Below are positions 38,300 through 49,224 of a stretch of DNA of 64,000 nt, one piece after another. Each line of letters opens with the position of its first letter. Positions within the stretch are counted from its first letter, which is position 1. The notes beneath the pieces are model-generated. The model did not search any database. It was not told where the DNA came from and was given only the letters and a program-made list of their open reading frames with translations. A program made the position numbers and the translations under genes. The stretch lies in NCBI GenBank assembly GCA_022496185.1, contig WTXG01000003.1:1-64000 (forward strand), in the 5' to 3' direction. The stretch is from Multifurca ochricompacta. Taxonomy: Eukaryota > Basidiomycota > Agaricomycetes > Russulales > Russulaceae.

Positions 38300-40365
38300 T
38301 CAGTCTGCTGATTGAATACAAACTAGTCCATTTCGTACCTCTTCCTTTCCCTCCAGCTTTCTCAATGCGAATTCGAGAACCAACTTATCGCGCTCCTTTG
38401 TGATCCATAAATCATTTGGATCCTCTCTTACCAACTCAGCATTGAGTAGAGAAGTCGGATATCGTACTGGTCCAGAATTCAAATCCCCACCCCAATCAAA
38501 ATCTACCAACATTATACGTTCTGGGTTTGTCTTGCTGATGATCAGATTTGCGTCTCGAAGATCCCCATGCACCCATCCCTTTTCATGAAAACCGTTTACC
38601 AATCGCCTGAGATCAGCCGACCATGTCCGAGGTATTCTGATGAATAACGTTGCAGATCAGATTCTTCATTGTCGATCCATTCCATCACAACAACGTGCCA
38701 CCATCAGGAGCATTCCCATAGCCCAGTAGTTTGGGTGCATGACCTTCCTGTGCGCAGAATTCATGAAGGTCTCGGAAGTATCGTCGGTGAACTTGACGAT
38801 GACCTTGTGTTTGTCTTCTGAGTCAGTGGCAGTCGCCATGTAGATGAACCGGTTAGATATCGTATTCCACCTTCCCCTTGATATGCTTCCCTGTCAATCT
38901 GAAAGTTGAACATCCCAGGGCCAGGAATAGCAGGGACCTGATTGACATAAGGGAAATTACCTGGAAGTGAGCACTCCTGGGGATTGTCCTTAAAGTTCTG
39001 TGTGTCTTCGTTGATATGAAGGCGAAGGATGCAAGCAGCTTCAAATGCCTTCAGCAGGTCCTGTCTGGCATTTCTGTTCCCGGTCTCTATTGCCATGGGA
39101 AGGAGCGGCGTTAAAGCCACTAGCCGCGTCGTGGTAGTAAATGTCAGTGCATAAAACCCAATGTGTGCCCCTGAAAGGAGATTAGTCCACAGTGGAATTG
39201 TCACAGAAGGTTTGATGCTCACCGACCACTACAATACCTAGCGCAGGGAAAAGGAAATTATTTTCCAAATATTGTAAGGCTTTTGCATGGAGTGATTGTG
39301 AATAATATGCAGCAAACTCTACTGATGGGTCACAACTGCTTGTTCCGAATTCATTCTTGATCTCAACTCCGACCTCTATGGTTCCTATTGGTCCAATGGC
39401 GTGACCATCTGTTGAACGCTTCCCGGTAATAAATGAAGGTATGATTAAGGAGTATGGTTGTTTTCCAAGATAAGATTCGAAAATCTCATTGAGGCAGTCC
39501 ACGGTCTTGGACTGGCGAGCTGATTCGGATTCATAAAACATGGACATCTCACAGATAAACTTGTCGATGGCCAATTCAAAATTGGGCTTGTTCGCGACGC
39601 ATTCCAAATTGGTGGAATCAGTGTGGATGCAATCCAGGAACTGTCCAAACCCATGGTACATGAGGGAGATTGGGGGAAGATCAGCGTCAACATTTGGACG
39701 GTCATTTGCAATACGTTCATCGGGGTTTTTTTGCACTTGGTGCATGATATGAATGTTTCCAAGGCTAGATGGTGGATTAGTGACAAAAGGTCCTGATAGG
39801 AAGTCGGCTTGTTTGATCTTTCTTCTTTTTTGAGGCGGTTCCTGTGGAATCTCTGGCGTAAAGGCTGAGCGTTATTATCTGAACGTTATTATCGAAAATA
39901 TGATCACAATTTGTTTAATGCTTGCCTGTTTCTATGTGAAGTATGAGTTGAACAGCATCTGGTGTGAGCCAAGAGGAATGCATGGACACTTTCTCTGCAT
40001 GACCGATTCGTCTAAGATCGTTGGCGCAACTCTGCACTCGCTCGGTCAGAGTCTCCTCTGGTTCGATATCAATGGGACCGGGCTAAAAAGAGCTAGTTGT
40101 ACGATTTTATGGGTGGCACGTAAAGATCACGAACCAATGATAGAAGAGAAAGTTGACGGTAGCCAATGTTCTCCTTATTTAGATCAATCTTGAGCCTCTC
40201 CCATAAGGCGCTCTTGACGTCCGCAGCAATGGTGTTTTCTTGGATAGGAATTTTCATCAACTCGTTGAACCGCGGGACAAAGACAGGAAGTAGAGACATG
40301 TAGGTTGTTGACTGGTGGTGGTGATGGTGGTAGTAGTATTGCGGTGTACCCGACCTTCTTGCCAC
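38300..40365 (-). pseudogene. Nuclease-kinase (CRN-like) family copy B, longest copy
   Basis: The start region (40365-40093) encodes MSLLPVFVPRFNELMKIPIQ followed by ENTIAADVKSALWERLKI, which looks like the ubiquitin-fold header of Crinkler proteins. Next comes IEPEETLTERVQSCANDL, then the nuclease-like domain (39745-39182) with GVEIKNEFG, where E-x-K is the expected PD-(D/E)XK catalytic pair, and DPSVEFAAYY. The kinase-like part (39140-38300) has GWVHGDLRDANLIISK and MLVDFDWGGDLNSG. The kinase N-lobe is shifted out of frame near 38700-38880, so the full product is probably not made. It is the best template in the window for the family order header, nuclease, kinase. The Crinkler label is inference. 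Confidence 0.65.
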
Positions 40366-40778
40366 TTGCCACTTGCACCCTCTTCCTGCCTTTATCTACT
40401 TGTTTCGAAACCAGCTATCTTCGTATTGTCATCGGTCCACAGTCACAACTAAGCCGCCTTAGCTGAGATGAAGCTCTCTCCCGATTGTTGCGTCGCATCA
40501 TTAAGACTGGTTTTCTTTGTTGTGATTCTTTCACTTTCGCCGTACTTATGCTTATGCCTCATCCAGACACCTTATCATCTCAAACCCATTTGATCTGGTC
40601 CTGAACTCGTTGCATGTGTGTACTATATAGCGAATAGCTCGGTCTTTGTGGTAGAAGACTGAGGTTCTAAAATATGTAATAGTCTACCTTATTAGAGTAC
40701 GCTAATTGGAATGCAAGTAGTGAGTCCGGTCTGGCATCTCGGCTGCCATTCTATTTCAACAGCATGCTCGACCCTGAA

Positions 40779-41191
40779 TAGTGATGTGCCTGGCCCGGCT
40801 CAGAGAAATTAAAAGCCAAAGCCGCCGGCTCAGGCCGCGGCTTTCAACAGCACATACAAGTGCAATAGCAATCATCAAAATCAGTAGAAATCTGATCACA
40901 AAGTGGTTGATTTGGGTCACGTGATCATGTTTATTGCGGCATTTCAAACTTTTTCTTCGATATAGCTTTGCAATACGTAACACACTAAGTCAGATTTTGA
41001 TTAGCTGAACTATAACTACTAGTTATATGTCATAAAATTTTCTCTGCCAAAAGCCGCGGCTTGGGCCAAGCCGGGCCAGGGCCAAGCCGTCTGTGGCGGC
41101 TTTGGCTCGGCCCAGACTTCAGGAAAGCCGGAGCCGCCTCAGGCCGAGCCAAAGCCGCGGCTTTTGGCCAAGCCGGGCCGGAACATCACTA
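40779..41191. mobile_element. hAT-type MITE with 8-bp target-site duplication
   Basis: A 413-bp non-coding element. The left end is TAGTGATGTGCCTGGCCCGG, and the right end read backwards is TAGTGATGTTCCGGCCCGGC, so the terminal inverted repeats are about 20 bp. Flanks are ACCCTGAA at 40771-40778 and ACCCTGAA at 41192-41199, an exact 8-bp duplication as made by hAT transposases. The interior is full of GGCTTTGGC/AGCCAAAGCCG-type subterminal repeats. There is no transposase gene, so it is non-autonomous. The ends and duplication look undamaged. Confidence 0.9.
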
Positions 41192-41599
41192 ACCCTGAAC
41201 GATGCACTCGCTTTCTATTTTCTCCTTCTCCTTCTTTTCAAGGTTCCTACACCCTCACTTTCTGTTCCTCGCTACCACTTTCCAGTTCTCTCCTGCCTCA
41301 ACAGCCTCAGCTTCGTGCGAATGGGCTCACCCCGCCTTCGTGAATTTTCTGATAATAGAGAACCAAAAGTGATTACTTCTTTTCTTGTAAATCGCACCCT
41401 CGGTAGCATTTTTGTTAATCTATGTAACCATATTCATGTGGGTGCGTTATTTTGAATCCAAAGGACATCTTTGTCCACCTAGACCGAATCCACCGGACCT
41501 TGTTCTTCTGGTACTGGAAAAGAGAAGAAAACTTAAGCTGCTCCAAGTCTTGAGTGAACGTCAGCTTATGTCCATCCGAGTCTATATCGCCCGGGAGGT

Positions 41600-42400
41600 G
41601 TCTCATCAGACTCAGGTGCTCAAATACAAACTGATACATTCCGTACCTCTTCCTCTCCCTGTAGCTTTCCCAGTGTAAATTCCAGAAACGAGTCATCACG
41701 CTCCTTCGTCCTTCGTGATCCATAAATCATTCGAACACCTCTCACCAATTCGCCGTGGAGAAGAGCAGTCGGATACCACACTGGTCCAGAAATCAAATCC
41801 CCACCCCAATCAAAATCTACCAACATGATCTTTTTAGGGTTCTTCTTGTTGATGATCAAAATTGCGTCTCGAGGGTCTCCGTGCACCCATCCCTTTCTAT
41901 GAAAGGCACCCACCAATTGCCTGAAATCCTTCAACCACTTCCCAAGGTATTTTGATAAATAACACTCAATTTTGGATTCTTCATTATCAATCCATTCTAT
42001 CATGACAACATGCCACCCATAGCCATAGCCTAGTAGTTCAGGTGCAAGACCATCCCTCACACAAAATTCATGAAAGTGCGGGAAGTATCGTCGCGTGAAC
42101 TTGACGATGACCTCATGTTTGCTTTTGATGGCAATCGCCATGTAGATGAACTGATCTGGATATCAATTTCCACCTTCTGATATGCCTCTCTGTAAATCAT
42201 AAAGTTGAACATCCCAGGACCAGGAATGGCAGGAACCTGACTGAATAAAGGGAAATCCCCTTGAAGCTTGCACTTCAGGGGGTTGGCATTGAATTTCTCT
42301 GTGGCCTCATAGATATGAGATTGAAGGATGCAAGCAGCTTCAAACGCCCTCAGCAGGTCCTGTCTGGCATATCTGTTCCCATTCTCTATTGCCAGGGGTG
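41600..42400 (-). pseudogene. nuclease-kinase family copy C, kinase-only fragment
   Basis: The 42141-41620 frame gives EVIVKFTRRYFPHFHEFCV, LLGYGYGWHVVMIEWIDNEE, then GWVHGDPRDAILIINKKNPK and MLVDFDWGGDLISGP. The HGDLR motif has become HGDPR. Upstream to 42400 the linker to the nuclease domain is recognisable (AFEAACILQSHI, VPAIPGPGMFNF) but interrupted. The nuclease and header domains are absent. A P450 fragment begins directly beyond 42430, so the copy is truncated at a rearrangement junction. Confidence 0.7.
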
Positions 42401-42439
42401 GGGTGGGAGTGCTTAGCTATGCACAATACCTGGTCTCTA

Positions 42440-42690
42440 AGTTCATCATAGGACATCGCTCATCACATCCTTCCCATCTCCTTTTATCATACCCACTACA
42501 AGCAAGTCCGGCGTGAACTTGTGTACAGTCGCAATATGCACGGAATCGGCGACACTCGCAAACGGGAAGATACCGCACATAGTGGAGCACAGACATTGGG
42601 ATATGCCCCTACAGTGCCCTGAATACTAGGTCAAAGGCGGAGGGATACAGCGTCGATTCGAGGCTGTCTGTCAAACATTATTTGATGAAA
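42440..42690 (-). pseudogene. cytochrome P450 fragment
   Basis: Minus-strand translation shows ESTLYPSAFD and MIKGDGKDVMS, which match the F-G to H region of the P450 at 46926-49224 (DSTLYPAWYD and MINGDGKDIMS). Nothing else of the gene is present. Confidence 0.65.
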
Positions 42691-44229
42691 TACTAGCAGT
42701 CGGCAGTATTGGCATGCCCACTGCATTAGAAATGGTACAAGAACTAGAACTAGAGCTAGTTTTGGCCGCCTAGATAAGACACCTAGCAGGGCAACTAGAA
42801 CACTAGACACGCCATATCAACTAGTACTTGTGCTTCTAGTGAGTTGTAATCTTCCTGATGTTTCTCACATGGCGGAAAATAATTAGGGACGTTTAGGGCG
42901 CTGGATGTTAATTCTGACTGAGAATGGACCACCATATGAAGAGGCCATCCTTGCCACTTGGATATGTGTATATTGTTGACCTATGGATGCGATTTATCAT
43001 TCAGGAGGTAATCTTGGTTTATATGATTGCCATTGCGTTTAGGGGAATTTGGTCAACAAACCCAGGAGAGATGGGTAATGGCCTGTAGTTGCATCAGTGG
43101 TGGATGGGGGTAACAAAGGTGTTCCATTGAGTGAAATTGGGGTGCCATAGCGCATGACATCTGATCCCTGTGAAGACCAAGTAGATAAGACGGGGAGGGG
43201 AGAAGCCTTCGTCCAAATTGTTGAGAGTCATCCGGCCAAAGTTCTAGGGGCGCCGCGAATGGGATCGGGAGACCGCTGGATAAGACGGTAGATTAGAATG
43301 CATCTGCGGGTAAAACGCGCAAATCATGTAAAGGACATGCGACCCTGCAGACCTAGAGGAACATGATATACGGTATCTGCCCAGATGTTATGTCGGATAT
43401 CAGAGGGAGAGTTCGCACTAGGTTGAGGGGTCACGGTCTGAGCTGCGCAACTTGCTTGTAGTAGCTAGCATGACGGAAAGCAAATCATCGCCTAGACCCA
43501 GATATCGACTGTCCTGCGTGGCCCAAAATTGCTGCCAGCGCGCGACCATGTGATAATACTCAACCACGAGAGTGAAGAAAGCCACAAAGGCATAGTGCAG
43601 AAGTGACTTGCCCTATGACACCCTTCCGAAGATCAAGTAGGGGCGGGGATATGGCACCATCCTGAGCTTAGCGGCACTGCTATCATTTATCCTGACTCTC
43701 TCTGGCAGAATGAGTCAGTGCGACCGACCCGACATGCCTTTAATGTTCCCGACTCTTCAATGTACCTTTCAAGAGAATCCATTCTTCAGTTTTCGGTTAT
43801 GTGTGACTGGGCTCTTCCGTCGATTTGCACGTCTAAATCATAGGTTCCTATTGGTCCTTTTTTTTTGGCTTTCTTTGCGAACACTTTTGGCACCCGGGGT
43901 CTGGCTCTAGAAATTTACTCGAAATGTGAAGTCTTTCAACCATGTGTCTCTGATAGCGTCCCGTTTCAACATGAGACCTACACAACTATGTGATTCGGTA
44001 CTATGTCTCCACCGGTTATAATCCGCGGGCTTGATATTGAATCTTCACCTCAAGGCGGTTACACTTTCATCAGGGCGTCTAAAGGAAGCTATTCTGTTGT
44101 GGCAGTCAACAACGCCCAGTTGTCAGAATTTCCCCTTTTTTGTTCTTCTGCCCAGGCTAGTTTCCCTATAAATATGGCAGTTACTAGTGCAAGGTATGGG
44201 TCATCTCAGCTCTCCCTGTTTTGATTGAT
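42691..44229. other. intergenic, no gene; MITE-like inverted repeat near its left end
   Basis: At about 42725-42845 an ACAAGAACTAG-containing end faces CTAGTACTTGT across roughly 110 bp, suggesting a small inverted-repeat element with weak support. The rest shows no motif-bearing reading frame. AATTTCCCC and TATAAATATG lie shortly upstream of the P450 at 44230, the latter near 44167 as a possible TATA box. Confidence 0.4.
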
Positions 44230-46525
44230 ATGGAAGTAAGCAGCCTCCTCTTCTTGTCCACCTTAATATCTTCGTTGCTTCTGTGGGTCTTCGCCCTTTC
44301 GCGCCGCGGGAAGTCGATCCTACATGATTTGCGTGGGCCTGAGTCCAAGTCCTTTTGGCTAGGTGCGATCTCCATGGTTCAGTTTTCATACCCACCAGCT
44401 CACAATCATTATTCTCAGGCAATCAGCCGGAATACATGTTCCAAAAAGGAACAGGCGAATCAGAGTTCAAATGGATGGGTGCATACGGTTCAGCTTGGCG
44501 CGTTCGAGGGTGTATGGGGGTGAGCTTCTTACAGAATGGCTGTCTCTTGTTGTCGCTGAACTTTCCTTAGGAGGACCGGCTTATGGTCGCTGATCCCAAA
44601 GCACTTCAGTACATTCTGCATGCGTCTGGTCACGACTTTCCAAAGACCCCGGATGTATCCCATACCATACGAATGCTAATCGGGGACGGGATAGGCTGCA
44701 CGGAAGGCAAGTACATCATGATGTTGATCACTTTTCATTCCTGAAGAACCCTTTCAGGGGAGATTCATAGACGACAGAGAAAAGTTATGGCTGCGGCGTT
44801 TTCTGTACCCCATTTGAAGGCGTTTCTCATTCAGTTTCAGTTTACCGCATCAAAGGCAAGAGGCAGTTTAAGCAATTGCAGAAGGAATGCGTTCTAATTT
44901 GAATACTAGCTCGCACAAAAGTGGAAGGACGAAATCGCCACTGATCCAAATCAGGAACCTCTCCTCAATGTATCAGAGTGGCTTTCGAGGACGACACTGG
45001 ACATCATTGGAGAGGGTGAGCAATATAAGTCTAATTGATTGCTCTCGTGCTAACGCTGTCGTCAGCTGGTTTTGACTTCGACTTTGGAGCGCTGGATAAT
45101 TCACACAATCCAGTGACTCGCATGTACGACAGTCTTTTGTGAGCCCGCATTAACCATAAGGAATTGGATTCGCTTGAGCTTACAAAAAACGCTCCCATCA
45201 GTGTGGACTCTCTATACCATGGTCCTCTTGATGCATTGTTCGAATCTTTCTGGCGTTACCTCCCCAAACCCATCCTCAATCTCCTCGTTTACCTTCCGCG
45301 GCGCGAGTATCGTCGCTTCCGGAATTACCTAGGCAGTATTCGCGAGGTAGCGCGAGGGATAGTACGTAAAAGTATCGTCAAGGGCGATGGCCGTGACATA
45401 ATGAGCGTTCTCCTGCGCGCGAACGACTCTGAAGATCCTCGAACTAAACTCTCTGATAATGAGGTCGTTGATCAGATTAGGTAAAGTTTGGACAGTGGTT
45501 TACAATTGGCTCAATTTCCGACACGCTTCTTGCAGCACGCTTCTGTTGGCAGGGCACGATACTTCCGCAAATTCTTTGACATGGTTCTTTTGGGAGCTTG
45601 CTAAGCATCCGGAATCAGCGAGGGCCATTCACGAGGAAATCGCCGCGGTGCGAGCTCGCATTGGCTCCAGAGACTTTTCGATAAGCGATCTCGAAGGCAT
45701 GTCAACGATGGTTGCTGCGCTCAAGGTGTCGTTAAAACTCAGTCTCAGCTCTGCTTAGCTAGCTAATTAACTAACTGTATTTATGTTTGTTTGCAGGAGT
45801 CCATGCGGCTACACCCGATTGTATGGCAGCTTTCGAGAGTTGCCGCTAATAATGATGTCATACCACTTGCATTTCCGATCATAACCAAGTCAGGCAAGCA
45901 GATCTCGGCGATCCCCATTTGTAAGGGTACACATATAGATATGTCGTTTTGTTCGTATAGCCGGTGAGTAGGATGTCTATGAAATCCTTATCACCGTTCG
46001 CCTTCACAAGAAGGAACACACAGGCTTCCTGAGGTGTGGGGAGAAGACGCGGATAAGTGGAATCCTGAGCGATTCCATCAGCTCGATAAGGAGAAACAGA
46101 TTTCTCTGGGGTTGTACGCGAATCTGTGAGAGTCCCAGTTGATAAGTCGTTTCAAAGAAGCCCTCACGCATTTTGTTTGATAGCATAAATTTCTGTAAGT
46201 CGTTCACAAAATCATGTCGTGATGTTCATCTTGCTAAATACTCGCTCGAAAAAAAGCGGGTGGAATTCGTGGCTGTCTCGGCTGGCGGTTTGCGTACGTT
46301 GTCTCCCGCCCTCACGAGCTTCACATACATAGCCTTGACATTTGGTCCCCAAGCATCATAGAAATGCAGGCCATCGCTGCAGCTCTCCTCGAAAATTTTG
46401 AATTTAGCTTACCCCCTCAGACGCCAGAGACGCAGATCACCAGGAAACCCCTTAGGCTCATGGTGCCCATGGTAGAAGGTAGTTTCTATCCTTGGATGGG
46501 ATTGAAAGTTAGGTACTTGGAATAA
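44230..46525 (+). CDS. cytochrome P450 monooxygenase (copy 2)
   Basis: Full-length paralogue of the P450s at 6.5 and 47 kb. The ATG at 44230 gives an anchor, MEVSSLLFLSTLISSLLLWV. Blocks in order: EFKWMGAYGSAWRVRGCMGV, DRLMVADPKALQYILHASGH, GEIHRRQRKVMAAAF, RSKYLP-region LPRREYRRFRNYLGSI, GRDIMSVLLRANDSED, I-helix LLLAGHDTSANSLTWF, ExxR as ESMR in ESMRLHPIVW, and WNPERF. The heme loop is rebuilt from an 11-nt exon (46184-46194) and a 37-nt exon as FSGGIRGCLGWRFA, with the cysteine ligand present. An intron starting at 44707 has a GC donor (AG/GCAAGT). It is convergent with copy 3 across a tRNA. Likely functional, substrate unknown. Confidence 0.88.
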
Positions 46526-46672
46526 ATCGAATAGGAGATAATCTCTTCATTTCTTCATGTAACAACACCTTTGGTTGAATCCCCGAGAATTGAATTCATG
46601 CTGTTTTTCTATAACGCTGTGCGCAAGAAAAGTAATGGTCGGATCACCTGCTATGGGGTAGTGACGCCCAAG

Positions 46673-46744
46673 GCATTAATGGGGTAGTGGTAACCTGGGT
46701 CGTTGCCATCGACCCGCCCTGGGTTCGATTCCCAGTTAATGCAA
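46673..46744 (+). tRNA. tRNA-Gly (GCC)
   Basis: Acceptor stem GCATTAA pairs with TTAATGC. The D-arm GGGTAGTGGTAACCT follows, the anticodon stem GGTCG/CGACC encloses TTGCCAT with anticodon GCC, and the T-arm is CTGGG TTCGATT CCCAG. It has no intron. It sits between two convergent P450 genes in an otherwise rearranged region. Confidence 0.93.
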
Positions 46745-46925
46745 TTTTTTTTCCTCCTTCCATATATTCACACGTCGTAGTTGAATAGACACAAGTAGCA
46801 TAACGTGACAAGTCCTGTGGTGGTACATTCTATTTCTTTGGACCTCTTCACTACCTAGGTAGGTCACAGTATCGAATGATATAAGGTTCTGGTTCTGACA
46901 CACGGCATAAATGGATACCAAGGTA

Positions 46926-49224
46926 TCAATTAATTGGCTTAACCCGAAGACCCATCCAAGCGCCCTTCTCCCCATCAGCCATAGGCATCATGACATGAGA
47001 CGGCTTGCGATAGATCTTTGTCTTCTCATTTTGAGGAGGAAGGGAAAACTCGAAATTCTCGAGGAGCGTAGTGATGAGGATCTGCATTTCAAGGACCCTA
47101 TGGACCGTATAAGGAACCCAAAAAAAAATGCAGCTCCGCGCGTGGAACACAGCGGTGATCAAGAATTGCACTTACGAGAATCTCCAACCGATGCATGCGC
47201 GGGACCCGCTCGCTAATAACAACTGCATTAGAAGGCAGGTGTGGGTCAATTCAGTACTTACAAAAGTTCATCCTATAGTGAATCATTAGCCCAATATCGC
47301 AACATTGTAATGAAAATACGGGTACACTTACACATTGCCAAAGAGGCCGATGTTGGATTGCCGTACCCTGTTTGGATCCAAGAATCGCTCCGGGTTCCAT
47401 TCATTGCTATCCTCACCCCACACCTCAGGGAGCCTGCTCCATTTAGTCACCTATCGACTCCATTCACTACGATACTCACCGATTGTAAGCCGCAGTGGAA
47501 ATATCGATCGGCGTCCCTTTCTTGATAGGAATTGAAGTGATCTGCTCGCCTGACTTGGTAGTAATTGGAAACGCCAATGGAATTACGTCGTCACGAGTCG
47601 CTACCCTCGCGAGCATCCAGAAAATTGGGTGCAATCTCATCGACTCCTACGAGTATGAACAAGGATTTCATCAGAGGTTAGCGAGGAAGGCGTAACCAGG
47701 CATCACCTTGAGAGCAGCCTGAGTATATACCATGCTGTCGAGGTCTGACGTCGTATACTCCTCGCTGTTCGTCCGGGCGCGCACAACGGCTATCTCCTGT
47801 CTGATGCGTTCCTGGGCATCGGGGTGCCTTGCAACTTCATAGAAGAACCAAGTCAAAGTATTTGCGGTTGTGTCGTGCCCGGCAAGGAGAAGGGTGCTAA
47901 ATTTGATAAATTAGTGAGTGAAAGTGTCAGCTGTCAGCTGGTATCTACAAAGACTTGACGCACGAGATCTGGTCGATTACTTCGTTGTCAGCCATTTTGC
48001 TCTTGGGATCCGAAGATTCATTGGCACGTAGAAGCACGCTCATGATGTCTTTCCCATCTCCATTTATCATGCTCTCCTTTATCATTTCTCGAGACATATT
48101 TCGGATGTAATCCAGGAACGAGCGGAATCGACGGTATTCGCGTGTGGGCACATAACGTACATATTCCAATAACGGCTCCGGAATGAAGTGCCAAGACTCT
48201 TTGAAAATAAGGTCGTACCAAGCGGGGTAAAGTGTCGAGTCCACGCTGGTTGTCGTTAAAATACGGGTTAGTATAAGCAATAGCAAAGACAGTGGAGGTT
48301 TACAATAAATTGTCATATTGCGCCGCCAGTGGGGTCTTTATATCGTCGAGAGACCCGAACTGGAAATCGAAGCCAGCTACAAGCGCCATCAGAATTATGA
48401 GATTGTGGCAGGAGCAGTAGCCTCCACACCTTCTCCGATAACATCGAGGGTTGCGCGTGAGAGCCATACATTCATGTTTATGAGCGGCTGGCCGGATGGA
48501 TCGACAGGAATCACATCATCATTCCATCTTTGAACAAGCTTCGATGTGATATTAGATTTGGTGTTCTCCTACTAGACATGGGAAGATGCCAAACCTTGGA
48601 CGCGGTCCTGTGGAACAAGGGAAGGAAGGATCGCAATTGAGGTGCATTGAAGGATGGGCTTATAATCTTCCGCTGACGTTGATGAGTCTCGCCTAGATGA
48701 CTCAGGCGATAAGTGACAAGTATCAGGAATATAGAAACAATACGAACATTGAACGCAACCAATCCCTTGCCTACAACCAGCTCATTGAAGTGGGCTCTGT
48801 CTGTTGACTTGGGGTAGTGATATCCAGTCATGTGAAGGATATATTGTAGCGCCTTTGGGTCCGCTAACATTAAGTGGTCTCTCTGTAATAATTCCTCTCA
48901 AAAGAGATCAAGGACATGGGATAAGCATAGACACACCCCAAAGCATCCTGTTCTACGCCACGCTGAACCATATTCGCGCATCCACTTGAATTCGCTGTCT
49001 CCGACCTCATTCTGGTATCGAATGTCGGCCTCGCTCCCTAATAATCACCATTTAAGTTCAACGGCGATTGAAAGGTAGAAATGTGGATACATGCCAAGCC
49101 AAAACGAGGATGGTTCTGGTCCTCTGAGATGTTTGAGAGATCCACCGCGACGGCGAAAGTATATAACAGCTAGGAGAGCAGGCCCTGACAGAAGGGTAAA
49201 TAATAATGCAGTTAGGTGGTCCAT
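46926..49224 (-). CDS. cytochrome P450 monooxygenase (copy 3)
   Basis: The start at 49224 gives MDHLTALLFTLLSGPALLAV as anchor. Blocks: MLADPKALQYILHMTGYHYP, GETHQRQRKIISPSF, VPTREYRRFRSFLDYI, MINGDGKDIMSVLLRANESS, LLLAGHDTTANTLTWF, ESMRLHPIFW and WNPERF. The heme loop reads FSSGSRACIGWRFS, over an 11-nt exon (47262-47272) and a 37-nt exon. The C-terminus is LPPQNEKTKIYRKPS to RVKPIN. One doubt: the intron before GETHQRQ starts at ...AATGTTCG, where the paralogue has CATGGTTCATT. One base seems lost at the donor, which would break the frame unless another site is used. It may be slightly damaged. Confidence 0.83.

Noticed and set aside
40093..40193. 40093-40365 as an independent histidine-rich protein
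   Set aside because: The later part continues into the header and linker of nuclease-kinase copy B; the histidine run lies upstream of the likely start.
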